A stretch of 64,000 nt of DNA from an uncultured Caldilineales bacterium (GCA_937907455.1 CALESQ010000019.1:14431-78430), one strand, 5' to 3'; shown: positions 43,348-52,010, numbered from the stretch's first letter. Made by a program: numbers and translations. The notes: generated by a model from the letters alone, not told the origin.

Positions 43348-44079
43348 TTAATCCACAAACCGGTAGCGTAGCAGGGCGCCAACCGCTTCGAAGGCATCTT
43401 TCATGCCGATCTTTTTGCCTTCGTCGTATTCGCGGCCTGTGTAGGAAATGGGGACTTCGTAGATGCGATAGCCGCGTTTCAGCACTTTGGCAGTGATTTC
43501 CGGTTCGATCTCGAAACGCTGGGCGCGCAGGGGGATGGTTTTGATCACATCGGCGCGAAAGGCTTTGTAGCAGGTTTCCACGTCGGACAAAATGGCGTCG
43601 TAGAGCAGGTTGGTCATCAGGGTGATGAGCTTGTTGGCAATCATGTGCCAGAAGAGCATGGCCTTGCGCGGGCCGCCCAGAAAGCGCGAACCGTAGACTA
43701 CATCGGCGCGGCCTTCGATGATGGGCAGCAGCACGTTGGGCAGGTCACGCGGGTCATATTCCAGGTCGGCGTCCTGAATCAGCAGCACATCGCCGGTAGC
43801 TGAGCGGATGGCGCTGCGCACGGCTGCACCTTTGCCCTGGTTTTGGGCATGGAATACGATAACCAGATCGCCCTGCTGGGCTTCTTCGCGCAAAATGGCC
43901 TGGGACCCATCGCTGGAGCCGTCATCTACCACCACGATTTCTTTTTCGATCTGTAAGGGTGTGGGGGCATAGATGGGCTGTGCGGTGGCGAAGGAGAGAT
44001 CAACGGCGCGCACACGGCGCAACAGCTCGCGCAGGGTGGCGCGTTCGTTGTACACCGGGATCAGAATGGAAATCTTCAC
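43348..44079 (-). CDS. GT2 polyprenyl-phosphate sugar transferase (DPM1-like)
   Basis: 243 residues. It begins VKISILIPVYNERATLRELL and has VVDDGSSDGSQAIL plus the DxD in LIQDADLEYDPRDLPNVLLP. SRFLGG and YKAFRADVIKTIPLRAQRFE complete the dolichol-phosphate mannose synthase pattern. It would make the polyprenyl-phosphate sugar donor in the cytoplasm for the GT39 and YfhO-like enzymes encoded just downstream. The GTG start is supported by GGAGG 4 bases upstream. No C-terminal membrane helices are seen. Confidence 0.95.
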   Translation of the reverse strand: MKISILIPVYNERATLRELLRRVRAVDLSFATAQPIYAPTPLQIEKEIVVVDDGSSDGSQAILREEAQQGDLVIVFHAQNQGKGAAVRSAIRSATGDVLLIQDADLEYDPRDLPNVLLPIIEGRADVVYGSRFLGGPRKAMLFWHMIANKLITLMTNLLYDAILSDVETCYKAFRADVIKTIPLRAQRFEIEPEITAKVLKRGYRIYEVPISYTGREYDEGKKIGMKDAFEAVGALLRYRFVD

Positions 44080-44187
44080 AAAGCCTCCGATTGGACTGGC
44101 AAAACAGAATAGCAGTGCGCCGGCTGGCAAGCCGACGCGCTCAATGATTATAGCCCAGCCCTGTGCAGATGGCAAAGCGTGCTGATC

Positions 44188-44216
44188 TTGGCGCTGTTTG
44201 GTGGATGTGTTAAAAT
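44188..44216 (+). promoter_or_regulatory. Promoter of small membrane protein gene
   Basis: TTGGCG (44188-44193), 17 bases and TAAAAT (44211-44216), about 85 bases before the ATG. Confidence 0.6.
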
Positions 44217-44301
44217 GGCGAGGCTTAATTGTCACCCAGTGACTAAGAATTGCTGGGTTTGTTCATTGGTTTGCTTTACGAACGAGAAGGAGTGTTGGGT
44301 T

Positions 44302-44502
44302 ATGGCCCCACTTGAAAGCTCACCTGGGCCTTCTGCGCCACGACCGCCGGCTGGGTTGAGTTTTGGCGATGGATTTCAGTTTGGTTGTGGTTTTTTTGCT
44401 GCGGGATTGATTGCCACCATTGTGCTGGCGCTGGTGTTGGCCTTGTTGTCGTTTGTACTGTCTTTGACCGGCTTCAGCCTGCTGAGCCTGTTGGCCGGTT
44501 AG
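44302..44502 (+). CDS. Hypothetical small single-TM protein
   Basis: 66 residues. A Pro/Ser-rich N-terminus (about 1-25) precedes one or two hydrophobic helices (GCGFFAAGLIATIVLALVLA, then SFVLSLTGFSLLSLLAG). AGAAGGAG lies 9 bases before the ATG. It has its own promoter and a terminator 48 bases after the stop, so it looks like a real monocistronic gene. No family is recognised. Confidence 0.75.
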   Translation: MAPLESSPGPSAPRPPAGLSFGDGFQFGCGFFAAGLIATIVLALVLALLSFVLSLTGFSLLSLLAG

Positions 44503-44549
44503 CCAGTTCGGGCAATATCAGCTTAGGCGACTTACGTCGTTCTGAACAC

Positions 44550-44588
44550 AAAAAAGCAGCTCTCGTTTGTACGGGTAGCTGCTTTTTT
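44550..44588. terminator. Bidirectional terminator
   Basis: AAAAAGCAGCT (44551-44561) pairs with AGCTGCTTTTT (44577-44587), ending in T's on both strands. It serves the small membrane protein gene and the convergent PdtaR gene. Confidence 0.9.
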
Positions 44589-44612
44589 GTTAGGGGCAGA
44601 GGCTGGTGCCAC

Positions 44613-45197
44613 TCACTGGGTGGTCATTTGATGGGCCAGGATGATGGCGTCGGCTACTTCGCGCATGGATTTGCGGCTGTTCATGCTGATGCGCTGGATG
44701 TTGCGGAAGGCTTCCTGCTCGCTCATGCCGCGGTGATCCATCAGGATACCTTTGGCGCGATCTACCACCACCCGCGTTTCCAGGCGGTCTTCCAGGCGGG
44801 CGGCTTCTTTGGCGATCTCCTGATATTCGTTGAAGCGCGCCAGCACTACTTCGATGGCGGGCAGCAGGTTGGCTTCATCGAACGGCTTGATGACATAGCC
44901 GGAGACGCCGGCCGATGCGGCGCGCTCTACCAGGTCGCGTTGGCTGTAGGCAGACAGCAGCAGCACGGGGGCGATGCCTTCTTGGGTGAGCAGGCGTGCG
45001 GCTTCAATGCCATCCATATCCGGCATGCGGATATCCATAATCAGCAGGTCGGGCTTCAGCTCACGCGCCAGATGCACAGCGCTGCGGCCATCACCCACGT
45101 CGCCCACCACCAGGTAGCCCAGGCTGGTGAGCATCTCGCGCAGGTCTTGACGGATAAGGGCTTCGTCGTCGGCGATAATAATGCGTTTGCGTTCCAC
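44613..45197 (-). CDS. pdtaR: ANTAR-domain response regulator (PdtaR-like)
   Basis: 194 residues. A receiver domain (about 1-120) carries the acidic pair ADDE and the phosphorylated Asp near 55 in LLIMDIRMPDMDG. A coiled linker leads to the RNA-binding ANTAR domain (about 140-194; RAKGILMDHRGMSEQEAFRN). Such proteins bind paired stem-loops in mRNA leaders and prevent early transcription termination. The GTG start has AGGAGG 7 bases upstream. It lies 94 bases downstream of the PdtaS-like kinase gene, its likely partner. Confidence 0.95.
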   Translation of the reverse strand: MERKRIIIADDEALIRQDLREMLTSLGYLVVGDVGDGRSAVHLARELKPDLLIMDIRMPDMDGIEAARLLTQEGIAPVLLLSAYSQRDLVERAASAGVSGYVIKPFDEANLLPAIEVVLARFNEYQEIAKEAARLEDRLETRVVVDRAKGILMDHRGMSEQEAFRNIQRISMNSRKSMREVADAIILAHQMTTQ

Positions 45198-45291
45198 GGC
45201 AAAACCTCCTGGAACTTCACAATTTCGGGAAACTACGGAATTTTGTTTCTGACGTAGACAGTATACGCGATAGCAACAACAAGGGCAAACC

Positions 45292-46770
45292 TTATGCCGC
45301 GCCGCGTGTTTCTTTTTTAAAGCTGGCTACCACGCGTGTGCCGGGGGCTGCGCTGGTCATCAGCAACTGACCCTTGAGGTCGCCCTCTACCAACGTGCGT
45401 ACGATCATCAGCCCCAGGCTGTCGGAGGGAACGTCTTCAGCATCGGGCATCAGACCAATGCCATCATCCACCACCTCCAACACCACTTGATCGCCTTCAT
45501 CGGCTAGATTCAGGGTGACACTGCCCTGCGCTCGGTCTTTAAAGGCATGCTCCAGTGCGTTGAGCAGCAGTTCGTTGGCTACCAGCGCGCAGGCTGTGGC
45601 TTGCTGGCTGGGCAGGTAGATGGGCGGCCCCTGCACGCGCAGGGTGATTTGTTTGTCGGGCAGCAGGGCTGCACGCTGGGTTTGCGTGACGATGCGTTGG
45701 CATACGTCGCGGATGTTGATGGCCTGATCGTCGTCGCGCGAGAGAAATTCGTGGATGACTGCTACCGACAGCACGCGGTTGACGGCTTCACTGAGCAGTT
45801 GGCGCGTTTCGGCATTTTCGGCGCGGCGGCTCTGCATGCGCAGGATCGAGGCCACGGTTTGCAGATTGTTTTTGACGCGGTGATGTACCTCTTTGATCAT
45901 GGTGGACTTCACCGCCAGCTCGATGGCTTTTTCGCGCTCTTCGGTTTCGTCGTGTACCAGGATCAACACGCCACGCAGCACGGGTTGCGCGGCGCTGCGC
46001 AGCAGCGGCCAGCGCCCGGTTTTGTAAACAAGCAGCGGCAGTGCCTTGCGCTTCCAGTAACGATTGCCCTCTTTGACTTCGTGTTCCAGACAGGTGCGTG
46101 TGGCCATGGCTTGGCGCGCCAGCAGCTCGTCTTTGGTGTGAAGGTCACCCACATGCGTACCGTGCAGGTCGGTCAGGTAGTTTAGGCGGCGGTAGAGGTT
46201 GTTGGCAATGCCGCTGACGTAGCGGATGATCAGGTCTTTGTCTACAAAGACAACGCCATCCCATTCGCCAAACGGGGTGAGGGGAAGCGCGTCTGCCAGA
46301 TCGCCGCGCAGCAGCATGGCTTGTAGCCAGTTGATCGCGGTGCGGAAGACCTGATGGCGGCGGCGGTGACGCTCCCAGGCTATCAGGTTGGTTTCCACCT
46401 GCACCACGGCCAGTATCCGCCCATCTGCGCTGAACACCGGCAATACCTGCTCGACGATTGGCGTGCCCTGATCCAGCAGGTTATGGCGGTTTTCGCCGGG
46501 GATGCGGCCTCCTGTTAGCCCGGCAGCCAGCATGGGATACTCGACCAGTGGCAGGGTGTGGCCTTGCCACGACTGGCGGTAGAGCGAGGCAATGGAGTGC
46601 GGCATAGCCTGCGCGATAATCAGGCCCTCATCGCCCTGGCGGATGACGAGTTTCATGTCGGCGCGACTGAGATCCGCCACGAGTGGCATGCCGTCTTGCA
46701 CGCGCTGCAAAAGCGCTATTTCGTCCGCGGAAAAGCGGCTATGCCATGCGACAGATTGCGGCGTGTGCAC
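45292..46770 (-). CDS. pdtaS: PdtaS-like sensor histidine kinase
   Basis: 492 residues, close to the 501 of mycobacterial PdtaS. An N-terminal GAF-like domain (about 15-140, starting at VADLSRADMKLVIRQGD), a PAS domain (about 160-275), a HisKA_2 dimer domain with EVHHRVKNNLQTVASILRMQ and a HATPase domain (LVANELLLNALEHAFKD, VVDDGIGLMP) follow in order. No membrane helix is present, so it is a cytosolic sensor. The GTG start at 46770 has AAGGA upstream. A further upstream ATG (46818) lies inside the terminator of the tRNA-Pro gene and is rejected. Confidence 0.94.
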   Translation of the reverse strand: MHTPQSVAWHSRFSADEIALLQRVQDGMPLVADLSRADMKLVIRQGDEGLIIAQAMPHSIASLYRQSWQGHTLPLVEYPMLAAGLTGGRIPGENRHNLLDQGTPIVEQVLPVFSADGRILAVVQVETNLIAWERHRRRHQVFRTAINWLQAMLLRGDLADALPLTPFGEWDGVVFVDKDLIIRYVSGIANNLYRRLNYLTDLHGTHVGDLHTKDELLARQAMATRTCLEHEVKEGNRYWKRKALPLLVYKTGRWPLLRSAAQPVLRGVLILVHDETEEREKAIELAVKSTMIKEVHHRVKNNLQTVASILRMQSRRAENAETRQLLSEAVNRVLSVAVIHEFLSRDDDQAINIRDVCQRIVTQTQRAALLPDKQITLRVQGPPIYLPSQQATACALVANELLLNALEHAFKDRAQGSVTLNLADEGDQVVLEVVDDGIGLMPDAEDVPSDSLGLMIVRTLVEGDLKGQLLMTSAAPGTRVVASFKKETRGAA

Positions 46771-46789
46771 GGGCTGAAATCCTTGCGGA

Positions 46790-46823
46790 AAACAAAAGGC
46801 CGACGGCGGTCTTGCCATCGGCC
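46790..46823 (-). terminator. Terminator after tRNA-Pro
   Basis: On the minus strand GGCCGA...GGC pairs with GCC...TCGGCC, followed by TTTTGTTTT. It lies between tRNA-Pro and the pdtaS start. Confidence 0.85.
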
Positions 46824-46862
46824 CAGGCTTCTACCGAGTCAAGAAGTGACCGGTGTCTATGT

Positions 46863-46937
<75 letters not shown>

Positions 46938-46992
46938 AGACAGCGCAGATTATAACACCTGGGGATGAAAACGCCAAATGTGCAAGGGTACT

Positions 46993-47922
46993 TCAACCCA
47001 GGATACTGCCCACAAAAGTTCGCTGGCCGCGGGCAAAATCGGTGGCGCGGGTGATGCCGCGGCCGGCCAGTTGCAGCGTTTCCAGCAGCAGCAGGCCCGC
47101 GCCGGTTGTCACTGCTACCGCGCCTTCATGCAACAGCACATGGCCGGGCGGCTGCATCGCCGCCGCAGGCAGGGCCAGAGCGTGCAGGATCTTCAGCGGT
47201 TGCCCTTGCCAGGTGGTAGAGGCACCGGGCCACGGGTTGAAGGCGCGCACGGCGCGTGCGATCTCTGGCGCGGGGCGCGTCCAGTCAATCAGACCTTGTT
47301 GTTTTTGCAGCGGGCGACAGAGCGTGGCCAGCGTTTCGTCCTGGGGTTGGGGCGACAGTTCGCCGGTCAACCAGCGCGGCAGCGTTTCCACCAGCAAGGC
47401 TGCGCCCAGCTCGGCCAGCCGTGTCGCCAGCGAGCCGCCGGTATCTTCTGGTTCGACGCGCAATGCAGCCTGAGCCAGCAGGGGGCCGGTGTCCATGCCG
47501 GCGTTCATTTGCATGATGGTGCAGCCGGTAACCTCGTCACCGGCGAGGAGCGCGGCCTGCACCGGTGCTGCGCCGCGCCAGCGTGGCAGCAGCGATGCGT
47601 GAACGTTGATGCAGCCGTAGCGCGGCAAAGCTAATACCGGTTCACGCAGAATTTGGCCGTAGGCGGTTACCACGATCAGCTCCGGTTGAAGCTCTGCCAG
47701 GGCTGCGGTAGCTTCTGCTGTGCGCAAACGTTCTGGCTGGAGCAAGGTCAGCCCCTGTTGCGCGGCATACTGTTTTACCGGCGTGGTGTCCAGCTTGCGC
47801 CCGCGGCCTGCGGGGCGATCAGGTTGGGTTATCACGCCTGCCACAGGATACCCCGCGCGTAGCAGCGCGGCCAGGCTGGGCACAGCAAAATCAGGCGTTC
47901 CCATGAAAACAATTCGTGTCAT
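46993..47922 (-). CDS. fmt: Methionyl-tRNA formyltransferase
   Basis: 309 residues, the usual length. The N-terminal Rossmann-type domain begins MTRIVFMGTPDFAVPSLAAL and contains the formyl-folate site CINVHASLLPRWRGAAP, with Asn 106 and His 108 as catalytic residues, and the tRNA loop DRPAGRGRK. The C-terminal OB-like domain starts near 205. It formylates the initiator Met-tRNA. GAGGTG lies upstream of the ATG. tRNA-Pro lies 56 bases downstream on the same strand. def is not in view. Confidence 0.96.
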   Translation of the reverse strand: MTRIVFMGTPDFAVPSLAALLRAGYPVAGVITQPDRPAGRGRKLDTTPVKQYAAQQGLTLLQPERLRTAEATAALAELQPELIVVTAYGQILREPVLALPRYGCINVHASLLPRWRGAAPVQAALLAGDEVTGCTIMQMNAGMDTGPLLAQAALRVEPEDTGGSLATRLAELGAALLVETLPRWLTGELSPQPQDETLATLCRPLQKQQGLIDWTRPAPEIARAVRAFNPWPGASTTWQGQPLKILHALALPAAAMQPPGHVLLHEGAVAVTTGAGLLLLETLQLAGRGITRATDFARGQRTFVGSILG

Positions 47923-48056
47923 ATAGCACCTCAGGCGGTTATGATACAACCAATCAGCCGCCGTTGCAACCTTTGGACGTTTCAGGCGTAAAGCAGCATA
48001 GAAAACCGCAGTCAACCGATTTGTGCGGTCAATGGAACCATCTCGGAGGTTTACGA

Positions 48057-48824
48057 ATGGATGAGCAGAAACCCACTCGTCGGCGCAAGAAGAGTGCAGA
48101 CGAGCAGATTGAAGAAAGCATTGCAGCGCTGGATCAAACGATTGAAAGCGGCGCCAACGCAGCAGCCGCTGCGCTGAAAGAGACAGAAGCCACGGCAAAG
48201 CAGGCAGCCGAAAATCTGGCTGATACCGTGGACAGCGCAGCCAGCCAGGCGACTGAAGCGCTTGAAAACGCCGCCGGTGCGGTTGCTGATCAGGCAGATG
48301 ACGCCGCGAACCTGATTGAACTGTCTGTTGAAAAGCCCGCGGCTAGCGTTGAGAGTGAAGACACTGTGCTGCCTGAGCCGCTTTTCCCCTTGCCGCACAG
48401 CAGTGGTGAGCCCAGGAAGGGGCTGGGCGAGATGCTGGCCGATGACACAATAATTGATCCGCAAGCCAGCAGCGATGATCGCATAATGGCTGCGCTGGCC
48501 TATGCCAGTCAATTAGTGTTGCCGTTGGGCTTTATCTTCCCCGCCATCTTGCTGGCTGCCGAAACCAGCAAAAGCCGTCCCTTCCTGCGCTATCATGCCG
48601 TGCAATCGCTGGCAGTAGGCACCATTGTCTGGGGCGTGGGCATGTTGTACGGGATGATGTGGGCCACGGTGGGTGGTTTGCTGGCACTATGTCTGTGCTG
48701 TGTGCTGCCGTTGGGCATTGCCCTGTGGCTGCTGCCGCTGTACTATGCTATGTTGGCCTACAACGGCAAGCGCTTCCGCATCGGCGGCCTTACCCAGTTC
48801 CTGGAGGATCAGAAGTGGCTTTAA
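48057..48824 (+). CDS. DUF4870 protein with long amphipathic N-terminal region
   Basis: 255 residues. The first 110 residues are Ala/Glu/Asp/Thr-rich with repeated apolipoprotein-like helices (for example ETEATAKQAAENLADTVDSA and ASQATEALENAAGAVADQAD). The C-terminal part (about 135-255) has DUF4870 features: DDRIMAALAYASQLVLPLGF, FLRYHAVQSLAVGTIVWGVG and three to four membrane helices. DUF4870 proteins are small membrane proteins of unknown function; the long helical extension is unusual. CGGAGG lies 7 bases before the ATG. Confidence 0.85.
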   Translation: MDEQKPTRRRKKSADEQIEESIAALDQTIESGANAAAAALKETEATAKQAAENLADTVDSAASQATEALENAAGAVADQADDAANLIELSVEKPAASVESEDTVLPEPLFPLPHSSGEPRKGLGEMLADDTIIDPQASSDDRIMAALAYASQLVLPLGFIFPAILLAAETSKSRPFLRYHAVQSLAVGTIVWGVGMLYGMMWATVGGLLALCLCCVLPLGIALWLLPLYYAMLAYNGKRFRIGGLTQFLEDQKWL

Positions 48825-48837
48825 GGGGCACACACAT

Positions 48838-49003
48838 AGATACGTAGATACGCAGACACGCAGACACGCAGACACGCAGACACATAGACACGTAGATAGG
48901 TAGATAAGTAGACACGTACCAGCTTTGCTGTGTACGTGTCTACTTTAATTTACTTGTCTACTTGTGTACTTGTCTACTTGTCTACCTTATTTACTTCTCT
49001 ACT
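48838..49003. repeat. 8-base tandem repeats forming a long quasi-palindrome upstream of ruvB
   Basis: The left arm (48838-48917) is ten 8-base units of the type AGACACGC/AGATACGT. The right arm (about 48932-49003) holds units of the type ACTTGTCT, the inverse form, with two irregular spacers. The centre is a near-perfect hairpin: AGACACGTAC (48910-48919), CAGC, TTT, GCTG, one unpaired T, GTACGTGTCT (48932-48941). The ruvB promoter follows directly. Confidence 0.9.
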
Positions 49004-49013
49004 TTTTTGCTGG

Positions 49014-49019
49014 TATAAT
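49014..49019 (+). promoter_or_regulatory. -10 element of ruvB (leaderless spacing)
   Basis: TATAAT ends 7 bases before the ruvB ATG. A weak -35 candidate TTACTT (48991-48996) lies 17 bases upstream inside the tandem repeat. Transcription is expected to begin at or near the ATG. Confidence 0.6.
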
Positions 49020-49026
49020 TTGCTGC

Positions 49027-50067
49027 ATGGAAGAGCGTACTGTATCGGCCCGCAAACGACCGGAAGAGCTGGCGTTGGATGCGGCGCTGCGCCCCAAACA
49101 ACTGACTGAGATGATTGGGCAGGATCGTCTGCGCGATAATCTTGATATTTTGCTGCGCGCAGCCAAGCAGCGCAACGAAACGTTGGATCATGTGCTGCTG
49201 TATGGCCCCCCCGGTCTGGGCAAGACCACGTTGGCGCATGTATTGGCTAACGAGATGGGGGTAGCTATGAAGACCACTGCCGGCCCGGCTATTGAGCGCG
49301 CCGGGGACCTGGCGGCAATCCTCACCAATTTGCACAAGGGTGATATTCTGTTTATAGACGAGGTCCACCGCCTGGGTCGTGCGGTGGAGGAGATTCTTTA
49401 TCCGGCGATGGAGGACTTTGCGCTGGATATTGTGATCGGCAAGGGGCCGAGTGCGCGTTCTATCCGCTTGAAATTGCCGCGCTTCACTGTGATCGGCGCC
49501 ACCACGCGGCTGGCATTGCTCACTGCACCGCTGCGCTCGCGCTTCGGTGCTATCTATCGCTTCGATTTTTATGAGCAGGCCGCGCTGGAAGAGATTGTGC
49601 GCCGTGCCGCGGCTTTGTTGCAGGTGCGCATGGGCGATGATGGCGCACGCGAGATTGCACGGCGGGCGCGGGGTACGCCGCGTGTGGCGCTGCGCCTGCT
49701 GCGCCGGGTGCGCGATTACACGCAGGTGCGCGGCGATGGCGTCATCACTGCGGCCAGCGCCGACGCGGCGTTGACCATGCTGGAGATTGATGCGTTGGGG
49801 CTGGACGATCTCGACCGCAAGGTGCTGCGCTTGCTGGTAGAAAAGTTCGACGGCGGCCCAGTGGGGTTGGAGACCATCGCTGCGGCGTTGAGCGAAGATT
49901 CCGGCACGATTATGGATGTGGTTGAGCCGTATCTGCTGCAACTGGGTTTTCTGGACCGCACCCCGCGCGGACGCACGGCGACACGCGCCGCCTATGAGCA
50001 CATCGGTGTGACATGGCGTGAGCGCGCCGGCTCAGGCAGCGAGCAGCCCGGTTTGTTTGAAGCGTAA
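49027..50067 (+). CDS. ruvB: Holliday junction branch migration helicase RuvB
   Basis: 346 residues. The AAA+ motifs are Walker A GPPGLGKTT (about 60-68), Walker B FIDEVHRL (109-116), sensor 1 GATTRLALLTAPLRSRFG and the arginine-finger region. The C-terminal winged helix contains IDALGLDDLDRKVLRLLVEK and ends with the usual TPRGR. RuvB hexamers drive branch migration with RuvA; ruvA and ruvC are not in view. The ATG at 49027 gives the normal N-terminus and sits 7 bases after a -10 element, with no ribosome site, so the mRNA is probably leaderless. Confidence 0.97.
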   Translation: MEERTVSARKRPEELALDAALRPKQLTEMIGQDRLRDNLDILLRAAKQRNETLDHVLLYGPPGLGKTTLAHVLANEMGVAMKTTAGPAIERAGDLAAILTNLHKGDILFIDEVHRLGRAVEEILYPAMEDFALDIVIGKGPSARSIRLKLPRFTVIGATTRLALLTAPLRSRFGAIYRFDFYEQAALEEIVRRAAALLQVRMGDDGAREIARRARGTPRVALRLLRRVRDYTQVRGDGVITAASADAALTMLEIDALGLDDLDRKVLRLLVEKFDGGPVGLETIAAALSEDSGTIMDVVEPYLLQLGFLDRTPRGRTATRAAYEHIGVTWRERAGSGSEQPGLFEA

Positions 50068-50087
50068 ATCTGCTGAACATAGCGTAT

Positions 50088-50125
50088 AAAAAACTGCCGC
50101 ATACCAAGGTATGCGGCAGTTTTTG
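50088..50125 (+). terminator. Terminator after ruvB
   Basis: AAAAACTGCCGCATACC, AA, GGTATGCGGCAGTTTTT is a perfect 17-bp stem ending in T's, 20 bases after the ruvB stop. The rest of the gap to 50298 shows no gene. Confidence 0.96.
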
Positions 50126-50298
50126 TTGGTGCGTCTTCCATCATCCGGCGTTTCGCCGAAGGGACTTAGATAAGTCACGTTACGCAGTCTGTTTCAAACC
50201 ATCAGACAGACGCTGGTTGCCGCAGGGGCAGGCGGATTGTCCTTAGCTTGTCGCTTGAACCAACACAGTTGCCTGCACAGAAGTTAGATAACACAGAG

Positions 50299-50802
50299 CT
50301 AGATGAAGATGATCTGCGCGCCGTCGGTCATGTCCATGAAATCGCTGGCGGTGACAACCGAGTCTACCCCCTCCACGAAATCAGCCGTGCTGAGGCCCAT
50401 CATATCCACCGACATTTTGCAGGCATAGAGCTTGGCGCCGCCGTCTACCAGCATCTGCAGATACTCGCGCACGGGGGGAACCTGTAATTGCTCCATCTTG
50501 TCCTTCATCAGCTTGGTGGCAAAGGCCGTCATGCCAGGCAACACACCCAGGGCATTGGGAATGCCCAGATTGCCCGTTTTCACGCCCATCATGGTCATTT
50601 TCATGCTGGTGTTGGCTACCGGTGCCAGCTCCAGATGATCCACGCGCTCGTTGTTGATCAGGTCAAGCCCCCAGAAAGTGAAGAAAATCGTGACATCAAT
50701 GCCGTTGCCCAGGGCTGCCCAGCCCATCACCAGTGCGGGATAGGCCATATCCAGCGTGCCCTTGGAACAAATAAATGCAATGTGGCGGTTTTCGTTTGTC
50801 AT
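50299..50802 (-). CDS. DsrE/DsrF-like sulfur-relay protein (DsrE2 type)
   Basis: 167 residues. It starts HIAFICSKGTLDMAYPALVM with a Cys in the position typical of DsrE2 (about residue 12). DGGAKLYACKMSVDMMGL carries the second conserved Cys (about 130). FTFWGLDLI and the Met-rich MKMTMMGVKTGN loop are typical of the 'peroxiredoxin family/DsrE' proteins that carry persulfide. A membrane helix may be present but is weak. AAAGGAG precedes the ATG. It is the last gene of the sulfur module. Confidence 0.92.
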   Translation of the reverse strand: MTNENRHIAFICSKGTLDMAYPALVMGWAALGNGIDVTIFFTFWGLDLINNERVDHLELAPVANTSMKMTMMGVKTGNLGIPNALGVLPGMTAFATKLMKDKMEQLQVPPVREYLQMLVDGGAKLYACKMSVDMMGLSTADFVEGVDSVVTASDFMDMTDGAQIIFI

Positions 50803-50847
50803 GACTATGCTCCTTTAGTGAGATAGTGGGAGAGTGTATGCCATGCT

Positions 50848-51159
50848 TTATACGCAGCCTTCCGGCTTGCCCAGCCCGGCGATGCGGGCAACTTTTTTGG
50901 CGGGACCTTTGGGGAACAGCGCGAACAGATCTTTGGTGCTGAGCCCCGCGCCGCCAGTGATCTGGCGCAGCGTGGGTGATTTACCATCGCCATAGGCGCG
51001 GGCAAAATCAAGCACTTGCCAATGCGCCGATGTTAGCTCGCCAATACCCTCTTCTGCGGCAATCTCCGCAGCGATTTCTTTGGTCCACTCGGTGGAATCG
51101 GTGAGAAACCCTTCGTCGTTGACTTGCACGGTCTTACCGGCAATAGTTCGTGTTGCCAT
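50848..51159 (-). CDS. DsrC/TusE family sulfur carrier, single C-terminal Cys
   Basis: 103 residues, the normal size. GFLTDSTEWTKEIAAEIAAE and ELTSAHWQVLDFARAYG are family motifs. The flexible C-terminal arm reads VARIAGLGKPEGCV, with the reactive Cys at the penultimate position. The second Cys of true DsrC, about ten residues upstream, is absent, so this is TusE-like or a one-Cys DsrC relative that carries a single persulfide. AAAGGAG lies before the ATG. It lies between the DsrE-like and DUF1641 genes. Confidence 0.93.
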   Translation of the reverse strand: MATRTIAGKTVQVNDEGFLTDSTEWTKEIAAEIAAEEGIGELTSAHWQVLDFARAYGDGKSPTLRQITGGAGLSTKDLFALFPKGPAKKVARIAGLGKPEGCV

Positions 51160-51326
51160 TGAAAAACTCCTTTGTTTACCGACTGATTTGAAAATAATCG
51201 TTAGACTGTTGCACAACTTGCAGGACGGCTTGAGAAAATTGTCCTGCAAGCAAGCGCCTCGTGGCTTTCAGGCAAGGTGCTGGTTGCAGGCTTAGCGAGT
51301 TTGTTTGCTTGTTGTTGATCGCTTCA

Positions 51327-52010
51327 CTACTCCGCACCCATCGCGCGCAACATACCCAGCGTAATCGCCAAGCCGCGGCGCGTTTGCGGGTCACGCAATT
51401 GACGGTACAAACTGCGCAGTGAGGTATCCACTGTCTCAGGGTTGACCTCGGCCTGGCGCAGACCGCCGGCCAGGTTGCGCATCATGCCCATGATCTCGGG
51501 CTGGGTCATCTCTTTCACGGTGCGCAGGATCGTCACTACATTGTCGCCCAGTTGACGCACATCGTCCGGGCCAAAGTTGTCTACGATGTTGTCGAGAACG
51601 TATTGACCTTCGCGCGCCAGCCGGAAATAACCGCGACGCTCCAGCGCATCAAGCTGCTGCACCGACATCAACACAGCATCGTTGACAATCGGCATGGCAT
51701 CGCGGCTGAGGTCGCTCAGGCTTTCAAGCTGATCCAGCAGTCCTTCGATGCTGCGGGTGTTGCGCGCCAGCCGCTTCAGCAGCTCCAGCAGATCTTCCAG
51801 GCGGACGTGCGGCTCGATCTCAGCTAACTGATCTACCGCTACTTGATAAGCGTCCAGTGCAATTGGCGTCAGGTCAGCTTTCAGCTCATCCCACTCGCGC
51901 TGGCGGCGCTGTTGAGATTCGAGGTAATCGGTGAGCTGTTGCATCTGGGCGGTGAGCGCGTCTACTTTGGCATTCAGCGTTTGCAACGCCTGCGTTTGCT
52001 CTTGTTCCAT
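51327..52010 (-). CDS. DUF1641 protein
   Basis: 227 residues, mostly helical. An N-terminal coiled coil (ALQTLNAKVDALTAQMQQLT) precedes the DUF1641 part (about 110-220): GYFRLAREGQYVLDNIVDNF and MTQPEIMGMMRNLAGGLRQA. DUF1641 proteins are regularly encoded beside SQR-like flavoproteins and formate dehydrogenase-type genes; the role is unknown. The start at 52010 lies 11 bases after the stop of the SQR-like gene. The ribosome site is weak, so translation may be coupled. Confidence 0.88.
   Translation of the reverse strand: MEQEQTQALQTLNAKVDALTAQMQQLTDYLESQQRRQREWDELKADLTPIALDAYQVAVDQLAEIEPHVRLEDLLELLKRLARNTRSIEGLLDQLESLSDLSRDAMPIVNDAVLMSVQQLDALERRGYFRLAREGQYVLDNIVDNFGPDDVRQLGDNVVTILRTVKEMTQPEIMGMMRNLAGGLRQAEVNPETVDTSLRSLYRQLRDPQTRRGLAITLGMLRAMGAE

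Noticed and set aside
46771..46818. Upstream ATG for the PdtaS-like kinase
   Set aside because: It lies inside the terminator hairpin of tRNA-Pro and adds residues absent from the family.
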